Source: Ochotona curzoniae (lineage: Eukaryota; Chordata; Mammalia; Lagomorpha; Ochotonidae). Taken from it: 64,000 bases of DNA. Location: the NCBI RefSeq assembly GCF_017591425.1, contig NW_024464918.1, positions 8,988,001-9,052,000 of the forward strand, in the 5' to 3' direction. Numbering within the stretch: position 1 is the first letter of the stretch; every line of letters begins with the position of its first letter. The notes under the pieces were generated by a model, which saw nothing but the letters and a program-made list of their open reading frames with translations, was not told the DNA's origin and did not search any database. Positions 47,206 to 58,046 of this stretch are shown one piece after another. Both the position numbers and the translations under genes were made by a program.

Positions 47206-48170
47206 ACCATCTTTTATTTTAAATTTGAGGCCCATTTTGTGACCTACCACAGGATCTACAGCATTTCAAAACTATTGCATCTACCTGGGCAGAACCTTCA
47301 GAACACGTGTCATTGTGACCCTGGGTTGATATTGGATGACCTTTCCCCATTCTCAGGTACTGGAATGGTTAAGAGGCTGGGTATGGCCAATCCATCTATT
47401 TACCCCCAGAAATAGGAAGAAGAAATACAAAGTCTGGAAACAATGATCGCACCCATTTCTCCCTAACCCTACATTCTTCCCATCCTGATCAACTATGTAA
47501 GTATCATCTGAAATTTAAAAAAAAGTCCTATATGCTATTAAGTACATTAACCAGAAAGTGTTCCATGGAACATCCTGTAACTGTCAAGTACAACTGACTG
47601 AGGCTACAAGTAACTTCTTCCACCTTGATATTCTTACAGCCTCCTCTTACTCATTCCAGGCCTTGGATTTTTCTAAGAGTCTTGCAGTCACAGCATAGCT
47701 GTTTCATGGTTACTGGTTCATTTTCCCATACAACCTTAGAATCTTCTCATTCTCACTAAGCTTGGAGAGTCTGATTGTAAAACATTGTTGAGGTAGATTT
47801 GGCTGCAATGAATTTGATGAGTGCCACTTCACTTGCTCTGATAGTGCTATCTTCTTCAAGTTTAGGAAGCTTTCTGTTGCCTATGCCTATTATTCCATTG
47901 CATTTTCGAATCTCTCTCAACTCCAGTGATTCACATATTATCTTTTGAATGCATTCCAAGTTATTGCAAGCATTTGGAATTCTTCATTATTTTACTCAAC
48001 AAGTGTATTTTCAAAGAAACTGTCTTACAGCTAATGGTTTTGTTTGATCCACTCTGCTACTGTTGCTGAATATCTTTTTTTATTTTACTCTGTGTGGTTT
48101 TCACCTGATGTTTTCATTTTGTTCTTTTAAAGTTACTCTCATCTCTCTGTCAAGCCAGGCAACTAGCAAT
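47206..48170 (-). mobile_element. Probable LINE-1 ORF1 region, antisense
   Basis: It follows ORF2 on the same strand and is pyrimidine-rich on the plus strand like antisense ORF1 (AATCTCTCTCAACTCCAGTGATTC near 47,909; TTTGAATGCATTCCAAGTTATTGC near 47,943). I did not match firm ORF1 landmarks. The call rests on position and composition. Confidence 0.45.
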
Positions 48171-48433
48171 AGAATAAAGCTATCTTAATTTTGAAAATGA
48201 GTATTTATGAAACAGAAAAAAATGAATACAAACATGAGCAAACCACAGATGCCTGTTAACAATATTATAGACTTTGACCAAAAAAAACCCCACTTTACAA
48301 AGTTATAAAATTATGACAAGAAAAATAAACTACATGTAGCTATTGATGAAAAGTGTCTGATCAGAAAATCCTTAATAACTGATAAAAAGAATCACTAGAA
48401 TGAACACTATCTAACATTAATGAATAAAGTCAC
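48171..48433. other. Short unassigned gap, A-rich
   Basis: A-rich on the plus strand, possibly a sense L1 scrap, not callable. Confidence 0.35.
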
Positions 48434-48757
48434 TGGTAGGAAATGAAGTACTGTAGGTTAAGCTGCATCTGGGGATGCCCGGATCCCTTATCTGAGTGCA
48501 TGGATCCAGTCCTAGCTGCTCTGCAGTTCTGACTCTGCACCCTGTTAAGGTGCCTGGAAGCTGCATTTAGTGTTCAAGCACTTGGGTTCCTGTATCAGAG
48601 CAGGAGACACAGAGTTCCTGGCTGACCAAGGGGTTGTCCAACCACTAGTTGTTTCAGTCATTCGGAGAGTCAAGTATCAGGTGGAACACATTTCTCTTCT
48701 CTCTTGCTTGCTCTTCAGTATTACTTGGCCTTTCAAATAAATAAGACTTGAAACACA
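48434..48757 (+). mobile_element. Old C-type SINE, sense
   Basis: GTAGGTTAAGCTGCATCTGGGG, GGATCCAGTCCTAGCTGCTCTGC, AAGGTGCCTGGAAGCTGC, CAAGCACTTGGGTTCCTGTATCAG, AGTTCCTGGCTG, and a tail TTTCAAATAAATAAGACTTG follow the family order. It interrupts the stretch between the L1 ORF1-like part and the GC-rich block. Confidence 0.82.
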
Positions 48758-48879
48758 TTTAATTATATTCTAAAATTATTTCAGACTGAAATGGTGAAGG
48801 ATTTTAAAAATTCTTTTGATGATGTTTACATAGTTAATCAAGAGAGGTAGGCTCGAACGTAAGCAGAAAGTGGATGAGA

Positions 48880-51590
48880 CTACTGTTTCCAAATTTTCTG
48901 TTTATTCCTCCTGTATCTAGGGGAACGAGGGGAGAAAAGTGAAGAAGCCACATTCAGCCTCCCAACTGCCCCAGTACCCAGGGATGTGGAAGCTGGTATC
49001 AATCCAGTGTCCCCGATGTGAGGCATGCTCCGAGGGATCTGCTAACGTGGTTTCCATGGTTCTCAGATGCTGCTGACCTCAGTGATCCAACACTAAAGAA
49101 ATCCTTCCAAGATTTACTGGCTGACATAGTCCACTTTAGAGTTTCAATTTGCTGTCATTGCTTGGCTAGTGTGGTTGTCCAATTTTTTTTCTTTTGCACT
49201 CCTCCCTCTGCTATGGCACCAGATAACCTCTGAAGACCCCAATGGGCTGCCATACCCTCCATGTGCATCTGGGCATGCTTTCCACTGCTCCGTCTTTTCA
49301 ATCAAGGAAGGCCAGTTCTGACACATGCACTCCAACGTCAGTCCACTGTTCTGCTGTTCTCATGGTTGGAGTTCTGAGTCTAGCAGTTTAATTGAAGATG
49401 AGGGGATCCTCATAAAGACCTTGCCTAAAGTGATCTCAGACCTGACTCTTGTGTGTGATTGTCAGTATGGGGTCTAACCCAGTTTGTTACTCACATCAGC
49501 CTATGCACACACTAATAATTGTAATTACTGGGTCAGTTCTGTCTCTAGCTCCATTGCTTATGCAAATCAATGGAAGTTATGGCCCAGCCCAGCCCAACCC
49601 AACCCAACCCACTACACACTTGGCCTTCATGTACAACCAGCAGGAACTGCAGCCTAGTTGGAGGGACCCCAATAACTTCTCCCAGACCCCATTCCAGCCA
49701 TGGTTTCTGTGCTTGCCAGCATTTGCAGCACACTGGTCCAGTCTGTCAAAAACCCCATTCAGCTCTCATACACATCAATGGCCATTGGAGCCTAATTAAA
49801 TCCAACTGACCTCACTATCCAGCACACATTCATTTGGTGGATGTCACTAACCTATCTATCCAGGCCCTTTTCCAGCCCTATTTCTCATGCTTACCAGTGG
49901 GAGTTGCAGTCCATCAGAGAGGTACCCATGCTTTCCCTGCTGGGCCCATTCCCAGTCCCAGATCTTGCACCCTCTAGGTGGTTCTGCAATCTAATTTGAC
50001 AGGACTTGCTCCCAGTCCTAGCACTTTCCAGCTGATCCTGCAGCAAAGTCCAACCAGCCTGCACTTACTCTGGCTCATGCATGCAGTTGGTTATCTCAGC
50101 CTGGCTCTTCCTCTAACCCAGTTCACAAGTAGACCACCAGATTTTGAGGCCCTGCATAGCCAGAGTTGCCCTGAGTCCCAGGTTTATGCTTAGCAGTGGG
50201 GGCAGTGATGCTGATGCTGCCCACCTAACAGACTCATACACGACCCCTCCCCCCGCAACCCAGAACTCATTTGTACTGGTGGGTGTGCAAACCAGTCTGG
50301 CATGGCCTGTCTCACCTTGGCATTTGACAGCAGGTACTATAACTTGGCCAAGCTTAGTCTGTGCCTGGTTCCAGCTCATGCTGGTATATGTTACAGACTA
50401 TCCTGGTCCAGCCAGCCGACAAGCCCAGTCCTAATATGAACTGGCTGGTGCTGTGGCTCAACTTTGCCCCACTTACACCCCATCCTTGTTCTCAGATTTG
50501 CCAGTGGGTTTTACGAACTGGCTTGCTCCCCAGACCTGAGCAACACATATGCCATCAGTTGCTATAACCTGGCTTGGTCTGGACTGCTTGCTTCTTGCCT
50601 TAATTCTTCTGCTTACCTGCATGGACTGTATCCTGACAAAGGAGTTTTCTAAGCTCCTCTATTTGGTCTCTTCAAAGTGGCAGATCTCATGTACACTGGT
50701 AGGTCTTTGGCCCAGGCTGGGACAGTGGCCCTACCCAACCAGTCCACGCCCATTCCAGTTTTTACTGTGGTATTATAGCTGCACAACCATACCTAGCCCA
50801 CACCAAGACAGCTCTCTAGTGGTTCAGCAGGAGTTTAGACCTAGCCCAGCTTATTCTATACCCACCCTGGCTCTTGCAAGCATCAGTGGATACAGGAGTC
50901 TAGCCCAGTCTGGTGTGTCCCAAACCCAGTCTACTCCAATGCCTAGGGACACTGCAGCCATGACCAGCCAAAATTGCCACCCCCATCCTCACCTTTTGGA
51001 ACCACAATCATGCCAGATTGCTTCCTCCTACTCCCCAGGCCTGTTCCCAGCCACAAATCTTCCATGTGCCAGTAGTTGTACTGACTAAGCATGGCATAGT
51101 TCTTCCCCCATCTTGGGCTTTACCTGACCCACTTCAAGTACCAACTTTTGGTGGAGGGTCCTGCAGCCTAGTCCTGCCCAGGCTGCTCCCATCCTTGACT
51201 CATCCAAACTAGTAGGTATCATAGCCTATCCTAGCACGATCTGTACTGTATCCCGGCTCATGTACATACTACTGTGATAAGGTTTAGTCCAACTCTGTTC
51301 AGTCCACCCCAACCCCTAAAACCAACTCACAAATTTGCTAACAGTAGGAACTACCTTGTCAGCTTGACCAAATCTAAGTCCTGAATCATGCTGACCCATA
51401 GGAGGTTTGGTTCACAAGGGAAGTTGCCCAAGTTTTCCACCAGGCCCACTTCCAGACCCAGATATTCTGCCACCTCTGTCCCTGCTTTTCTATGAGCTGT
51501 TGGATGTTGCAGCCCAGCCCACCCCACTTGATATTCTTGGATGTACCCGTGGGTGCTATAGCCTAGACCAGCCTAGCCTGTAAGAAATGG
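48880..51590 (-). repeat. GC-rich degenerate repeat block, probable LINE-1 5' UTR region, antisense
   Basis: Base composition changes sharply from AT-rich to rich in C, T and G, with recurring loosely spaced motifs: CCAGCCC/GCCCAGCCC, CCAGTGGG or CAGTGGTGGG, CTGGCTC, and TGCAGCC. 49,581-49,611 has (CCCAA)n. The repeats are too degenerate for a fixed period. It lies on the 5' side of the antisense L1 (45.1-48.2 kb), where a full-length L1 would keep its 5' UTR, and composition ends abruptly near 51,590. The 179-codon plus frame at 50,549-51,088 reflects this low stop density, not a gene. Confidence 0.5.
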
Positions 51591-52130
51591 TGGAAGTTTT
51601 AAAATACTTTAAAAGATGACAAATTCATCTAAAACTTAACAGAAATCCTTTGAGAACACTGGAAAAAAAGGATTCAAAGAAATGAAGATATATCTCACTC
51701 ATACAAAAACAAAAAACCCTACAACACTGCTAATACGTAATATTGACACAATGAAGTCATGTTCAAAGCAATCCCCTAAATGAGTGCGCATCGCTATTTT
51801 GTAGAATTTGATAGGATTCTTAAGTTCATATGTTCCTGCAGAGAAATGGATAATTAAAAACAACAGAGAAGTAGCAAAAAAACTTGGCAAGAATCTCTCA
51901 CCCATTATTCAAACAACAAAGCAAAAGTAAATAGTAGGGTGTGAAATATGGACATATTTTGGTTAAGAGATAAACGGAGAAAAACAAGCTCCAAAATTGC
52001 TACATGAAATTGGCACTCTGTTTCTTTAAAAAAAAAAACACAGTCATTTTAATGTGAAAAATAAGTCTTTCCAAAAAATAACACTGGAATAACTGAACAT
52101 TCACATGAAAAGTAATTGTCCACGTGAATT
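51591..52130 (+). mobile_element. Possible LINE-1 fragment, sense, decayed
   Basis: A-rich sequence with phrases that loosely match ORF2 (TAATATTGACACAATGAAGTC, TTCAAAGCAATCCCCTAAATG, ATAGGATTCTTAAGTTCATATG, AAAACTTGGCAAGAATC). Order is right but matches are short. Confidence 0.45.
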
Positions 52131-52133
52131 TTA

Positions 52134-52188
52134 GTGTATATATATGTATATATTAGTGTATATATATATGTTATATATATATAATATA
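52134..52188. repeat. (TA)n-rich tract
   Basis: Alternating TATATA runs with GTGTATATATATG repeated twice. Confidence 0.9.
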
Positions 52189-52255
52189 AAGATGCATCAG
52201 TGATCTATTTGCAAAAGGTAAAATTATAAAGCTTTCATAGAAAATTCTAGGCTAG

Positions 52256-52530
52256 GGACCAGGCATAATGGCTAAGAGGTTAAACCATCATTTTCAAAGC
52301 TGGCATCAGCCATTGGACCACCAGCTGGAATTCTGGCTACTCTGCTTCCAATTCAGATCCCTGCTTATGTGACCAGGAAAGTAGCAGAACACAGCCAAAG
52401 TACACAGACCCTAACCACTCACGTGAGACCTGCATGCAACTCCCTCCCACCTCGTGACTGCATCTCTACCTGTGGTTGTTGAGACCATAGAGACTGAATC
52501 AGTAGTAGGAAATCTTTTTTTTTTTTCTCA
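52256..52530 (+). mobile_element. Old C-type SINE, sense
   Basis: Head GGGACCAGGCATAATGGCTAAG, core GCTGGCATCAGCCATTGG, GGAATTCTGGCTACTCTGC, AGATCCCTGCTTATGTGACCAGGAAAG, CACGTGAGACC, GAGACTGAATCAGTAG, and AAATC then a T-run where the tail should be. Confidence 0.8.
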
Positions 52531-53544
52531 TGGGCCTATAGTACCAAAGAAAAGCAGTAGTATTTAAATAACACTCCAATGAAATCTTTGCTTTCTGAGG
52601 AATAAAATACTGACATCTAAATTCTGTTTGAAATGTATCCCAAAAATGACATGCCTTAATTGGTAGATACTATTTGGTGGACATGCACTGAGATTAATGT
52701 TTGACGTTAATGTCAAAACTTTAGGAATGAATACACAGGACACTAAAAATTTTTAAATGTTGATGTGTGTTTAAAATAAAATACATGGATTTGGCAAAAG
52801 TCAATAGTTGAGAAAATGCATAAATTTCTCTATAGTCAAATACAAGTAGCTTACATAATCTAAATCTATTCAATTCTTGGAAGTTATCCTAGGTTTTCAT
52901 GATTTCAGAAGCCCAATTTTCAAGGGAAAAAGCGAAACTTATAAAATGAATATAGCTTTGTCAGTTTTCTTGGCTTTTTGTATTTGAACATAAGAATGGT
53001 AGAGATACAAAGATAATCATTTCCGATATGTTGATTCATTAGCCGAGTGGTTCCAACTTCATGGGCTGGCTGGACCAGCACAATGTCATGAGCCCAATCT
53101 AGATCTCCCAGGTGGGTTGTCAAGAATCAAGTGATTAAGCCTTTATCAGATGTGTCCTAAAGTGTGAAGCACTTAAAAGCAGAACCAGGAGTGGAAACAA
53201 AACTTAAATCCAGTGACTGCAATGTCAGAGTCTGAAATGGGATATGGACAACTACAGCAACATCTAGAATGGCGATGCCAAAAGATTGTTTTAACTTTAC
53301 TAGTGTTCCTTTGGGGCTAACTGCCAATTCTTCACCTGTTTAGGAAGAGGGACAAAACCACCAGTAGCTTAGTGTTCTCTGTGGCTCACTGGGATACAAT
53401 GATTAAAAAAAAGCAGATCCCAGAGTTTTCAAGGAGGTTTCACTGTGGAGTTTTTCCATCTACGAGAAAGACACGGGGCATGCAACCAAAGAAACTGGTG
53501 TTCGGTGTAACGGTTCAATAACCATGTAGAACACAATTTCAAAA
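52531..53544. other. Unassigned stretch
   Basis: Nothing recognised. Confidence 0.5.
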
Positions 53545-53750
53545 ACACTAACAATGTCTGATTCGGTTCCTGGTTCCTCTGCTTCTCATTCAGCTTACAG
53601 CTAATACAGAAACTGGAGACAGCAAATGATGACTTAAGTGTTTGGTCCTGCCACCCATGTAAAGAATCCAGATTAAACACCAAGTTCCTGGCTCTGATCT
53701 GGTTGAGCATAGCAATTTTTGATACTAGGTGAGTAGCCCATCAGACAGAG
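53545..53750 (+). mobile_element. Old C-type SINE fragment, sense
   Basis: GGTTCCTGGTTCCTCTGCTTC, TTCAGCTTACAGCTAATACAG, GATGACTTAAGTGTTTGGTCCTGCCACCC, AGTTCCTGGCTCTGATCTGG and GTGAGTAGCCCATCAGACAGAGG keep the order. The head and tail are absent. Confidence 0.75.
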
Positions 53751-54207
53751 GTCCCCCCCAGGGTCTCTTGCACTGTGAGAAGGAAGTGAAAATGCAAAAA
53801 GCAAAGAAGAAAGGACACAAATACAGAAAGAAACAAAGATAGAAATCATAAACGCTTTTAAACCATTCAATTAAAAATGTAACCAAGAGGTATACAAAAT
53901 AAGTTGCACTTTAATAGTCTCACATTCCTACAATCACCAAAATGGAAAATCAAAAAATAGAATAATGAAAGAGCCCTAATCAATCCTCTTACAGGCATTT
54001 TTCTGAGAACTTTGAGGGCCATGTTTCAAATACCGACCTACTAAAAGCAGTTGAGTCTATCAAGTCTGAGAACTGATGTTGTAATTGGGTCACTTGCATC
54101 AACAGCTTCGCCCTATTATATTTTCACAGCAATTAATACAGGAATGTTTTGCTTTAAAATAGTATTTCCAAAACACTAATTTCATAAACAGAACTGTACC
54201 ACTGCAA
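53751..54207. other. Short unassigned gap
   Basis: A-rich; nothing recognised. Confidence 0.5.
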
Positions 54208-54436
54208 TTCCCTGCTTGTGGCCTGGGAAAGCAGACAAGGATAGCCCAAGGCATTAGGACCCTGCACCTGCATGGGAGACCCAGAGGAGGCTCCTGGCTC
54301 CTGGCCTCAGATTGACTCAGCTGCAGATGTTGTAGCCACTTAGGGAGTGAATCAGTACATGGAAGATCTTCCTCTCTGTCTCTCCTGCTCTCTGTATATC
54401 TGACTTTCTAATAATAATATATAAATCTTTAAAAAC
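54208..54436 (+). mobile_element. Younger C-type SINE, 5'-truncated, sense
   Basis: It begins in the core at TTCCCTGCTTGTGGCCTGGG, so A and B boxes are missing. TGCATGGGAGACCCAGAGG, TAGCCACTTAGGGAGTGAATC, ATCTTCCTCTCTGTCTCTCC and a tail ending ATAAATCTTTAAAAA follow with low divergence. Confidence 0.92.
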
Positions 54437-57400
54437 AATGGAAACAAATCCCTAGGTAATTGCCACATGTATTGAGATAAACATGAAACTATATTTACAA
54501 TATAATCATTTGTGTAATACATAAAAATATGTAGTACAAATTCACATGGAAAGGACTGGGTCACTTATTATCACCAGGTGCTTGCTTACAAGGACTGCCA
54601 GGAGACAGAGGTTTTTGTCCTTTGAGTGTACTGTATATATTCATCACAGATGTGATTCCATAGTTGTGTTTCTACTTTTAAAGCATCACTGAGCTGAACA
54701 ACTATGAATGCGTTAATTTTAAAATGTTAAAGAATGGCATGAGCCACAGGTGAAAACACAACCCTTAGAATGGAACCTCATAGTTCCCATTTTCTACAGT
54801 ATTTCAAGTTTCTCATAAGACCCAAGGGGCTGAGTGCCCATAAATCTACATGCAAATTTCCCTTTATGTTTACCCAGATTAAATCACATGTCAAGGTGAT
54901 GAACTTAGAACACATCTGTATTTCTCCATATTGCTCTGACTTTGATATGCTAATATGCCACAGAAGAACCTAGCTTTGTCCTCTAGAGCCCTTGGCCGCT
55001 CAAAAGTAGCAGGAAATTCAGGCATCTGTAAATATGTCATGTGAATAAAATGCTACAGATGATGTTTGAAGAGATGTTACTAAGTACATGATACTGGAAT
55101 GGACACCAAAGGCTTTGCTGTACAAGTGAACCAGGGAGAATAGGTTTCTCTGATCAGGAAACCAATGTTCATTACCTAAGAAATACAGAATCATTCCCTG
55201 ATATGATGTTGATTTAATTAGAGTTTGAATTATTACTGTGAATTGAGATAAGACTACCACACAGAAAAACACACAAATACACAGTTTCTAACTTAAACAA
55301 TTCAATTTATAACGTTAAAAAGTTATGATATTTAAATCTTCTGTAATACACTAGTTTTAAAACTCTACAATGGATTACTTTTAAAAAGGAACCAGGGGTA
55401 GTCTTATATGGTGGTCTTGCTTAAAATAGAGGGTTTTCTTTATGTCACATTTTGTTCATAAGGAACATGTAAACAGTGGTACAGGGACATAGATGATTAT
55501 TTTAGTGTGTTTCACTTGCAGATTTCCAAAGGCAAGGTGCTTAAATCAACAGTGGTCCCACCGCTAGTTAGCAGTGCCTGGGATCGGCTCCTGCAGTCTA
55601 TTACTACCTACATTTGTGATACGATTTGTAACGAGAAAAATAAATAGCTAAAGCATATGATTATTTCTGTAATTTAACTTACATTTTCTAAAACCGGTAA
55701 TAACTAGTGTAATTTAGATCTCATAAAAGAAAGAGAGATGCTCTACTGAATCTAAAATCAAAGCCCATGAAAACCTTTTATGCACAGTGTAAACAGACAT
55801 GTTTAATATAAGCATCTGCCAATCTAATCTGATATTTTGCTCATGTTGTACTTTTTGCCCATTTGGCATGTTTTTATGCAGCAATTTATACACAACACTG
55901 TATCAGCATATATGGGGGTTTACCACCAGCTGTGTTCTATTATGTAATTTACAGGGGGAAAAAAAGTTTGACAAAGAAAATTGCTTTGTAATGAAATACA
56001 TGGAGAACATTCTAAAATGTGCAACCTGTTGACCTACTTTCTAGATGATCCAGTAAGGGCACACCCTCCGTGTTCTTAGACATTTGGTTATGACGTTGAT
56101 TCCTCTTCGAGAGAATCTGCCTACTTCAGGTACAATTAGCACATCTGCTTCAGAAATGAGCCTACTACATTGGAAGTCAACATTTGAAGTGAAAGTAAAG
56201 AGCCGCATGCACTTTGCTACTCAAAATGGGTTGTTGCTGAAAAAAATCCCATCTTGAAGTTGTGATTAGTAGTAAACAGTGTTGGTAGCTAACAATGGAC
56301 AATCAGAAGTACACAGGGTACGAGCAGCTGCCAGTAGTTAACATACTTTCTATGCACTATTTTCCAAAGCACTGCTTGCATCAGAAAAGAAAAAAAAAGA
56401 TGTATCAGGGGCATAAAGCTGTAGACAATGAGTGTGGGTAATAATTCTCCTATCAGTGCTGTTCCTGCTATCCTTCCCTTCCAATTAATTTTTCCTTTTG
56501 CCTATCTGATGAGCTTTTTGAAGTATCTTTTGATTGACTCTCAGTAAACAAGGTACATTTAAGCACAACCATTTCCTTCATGCCTTAGGTGTTAGTGCTC
56601 CACTGCCTTTGAAGCTTTCAGACACACTGGAAAAATCGTCTCTTGTAACAGGTGGTCACAAAGTTTCATTTCTCTTACAGCATTTTAATCTGGTTTTGTG
56701 ACAATATCCTCGTCACTTAAGACTCAATCTTATTTTTTTTTTTTTTGGTGTATGGAACATGGGTTTTCACCTTTCTCTAACTATTGTCTGCATGCAGTCT
56801 CCAATTAGTGAAGTATTTTGACACATTCATAAGATGGTTATTAACCCACTCTCCATTCATGAAAGCAGGAACATAAGAGAGAATGCAACTGACTTCTCTT
56901 TTGGGTCCTTGCTTCAGTGTTTTAGCATGAAGGGTTAACACAGTGATTTTCTTCCAACTTAACTTCCAATCTAGTTTGATCATGCTGACACAATATTCAT
57001 CATGAAGACACAAGATTTTGATCGACAGCCATCAGTTCCATAGTAGCCGCACATCAGTTTGATAATGTTTCTGAGACTAGCCTCTTCCAGGTGTCACCTG
57101 GCAAGCATAGCTGAAAGTCAGCCTGAATTTGTAAAAAGGTTATCGGGCTTTGGAAAGGGATGACTTCACTGATTCGTGACCTCTGAGCTGTTGATGAGCT
57201 CTGTTTAACCTAGCCTCATTTGTAATAACCTCCATTTATCATCTTACTAGCAGCAGATTCCAGTGAGCTGTCCTTTCTATTGAAGCATCCAATGTTCATA
57301 GCATTTAACCTCAGATTGTAGGACAGTATTTATAAAAACCCAGTAAGCATTTTTTTTTTACTTCTTTCCATTCACCTAGCTCAGATACTGTATCCCAAAC

Positions 57401-57464
57401 ATTCTTAGGATAACAGCCTGTATATCACCATTATTACTTTTTTTAATTACAAATAGCATTTTAG
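54437..57464. other. Unassigned stretch
   Basis: About 3 kb without a SINE or L1 that I can name. Short T- and A-runs only (for example 56,732-56,746). No coding signal seen. Confidence 0.5.
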
Positions 57465-57670
57465 GTTACTCAGTGTGTTTCAGGAACTGTATTCTTACAG
57501 TGCTTTGCAATATCTCAATGTCATAACAATCTTGTAAAGCAGATACTTTCCCAATCCTAAAGTTGAGAAGACTGAGACACAAAGAGCTACAAATTGATCA
57601 CAACATATTCAGCAGTACCACATGGAATGTGTATGTAATTGAACCAACAGATTCCAAAGCTAAACTACTA
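57465..57670 (-). mobile_element. MIR element, antisense
   Basis: The plus strand follows the reverse-complement MIR order: ATATCTCAATGTCATAACAATC, TTGTAAAGCAGATACTTTCCC, AAGTTGAGAAGACTGAGACACAAAGAG, ATTGATCACAACATATTCAGC, and AACCAACAGATTCCAAAGC. MIRs are ancient mammal-wide tRNA-derived SINEs. Divergence is as expected for that age. Confidence 0.8.
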
Positions 57671-57931
57671 TCATTTGTAAGAAGTCTATTATAGACTATG
57701 CTATGAATATTTTAAAGGAAGGGATGTTTGGTATTGAGGAAAGCCAGGGAAGCCATGATTTTTCAGGAAACAATACTAATATTGAACTTCATACCACTTT
57801 ATGTCCTGTTACCTACAGAATAAGAAATGGACCAGATGTGATTTTAGCCTATTGACTTAAGATACTATATCGCAAAGTTCCAACTAAGATTGCAGCACTT
57901 GTCATAAGTATCTTGACTTAGCTTAAAAAAA
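57671..57931. other. Short unassigned gap
   Basis: Nothing recognised. Confidence 0.5.
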
Positions 57932-58046
57932 ATACATATATATATAGTATATATATATACATATATATACATATAAAATATATGTATACATATAAAATAT
58001 ATGTATATACATATAAAATATATATATAGTATATATATATATACAC
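57932..58046. repeat. (TA)n tract with ACATATAAAATATATGTATA tandem units
   Basis: About 115 bases of alternating AT. It contains three near-identical copies of an ACATATAAAATATAT unit (about 57,969-58,023). It is largely self-complementary, so a long cruciform is possible. Confidence 0.9.

Noticed and set aside
50549..51088. 179-codon plus-strand open frame, the longest in the window
   Set aside because: It lies in a GC-rich degenerate repeat where stops are rare; several frames are open together and the peptide is proline/serine-rich with no domain.
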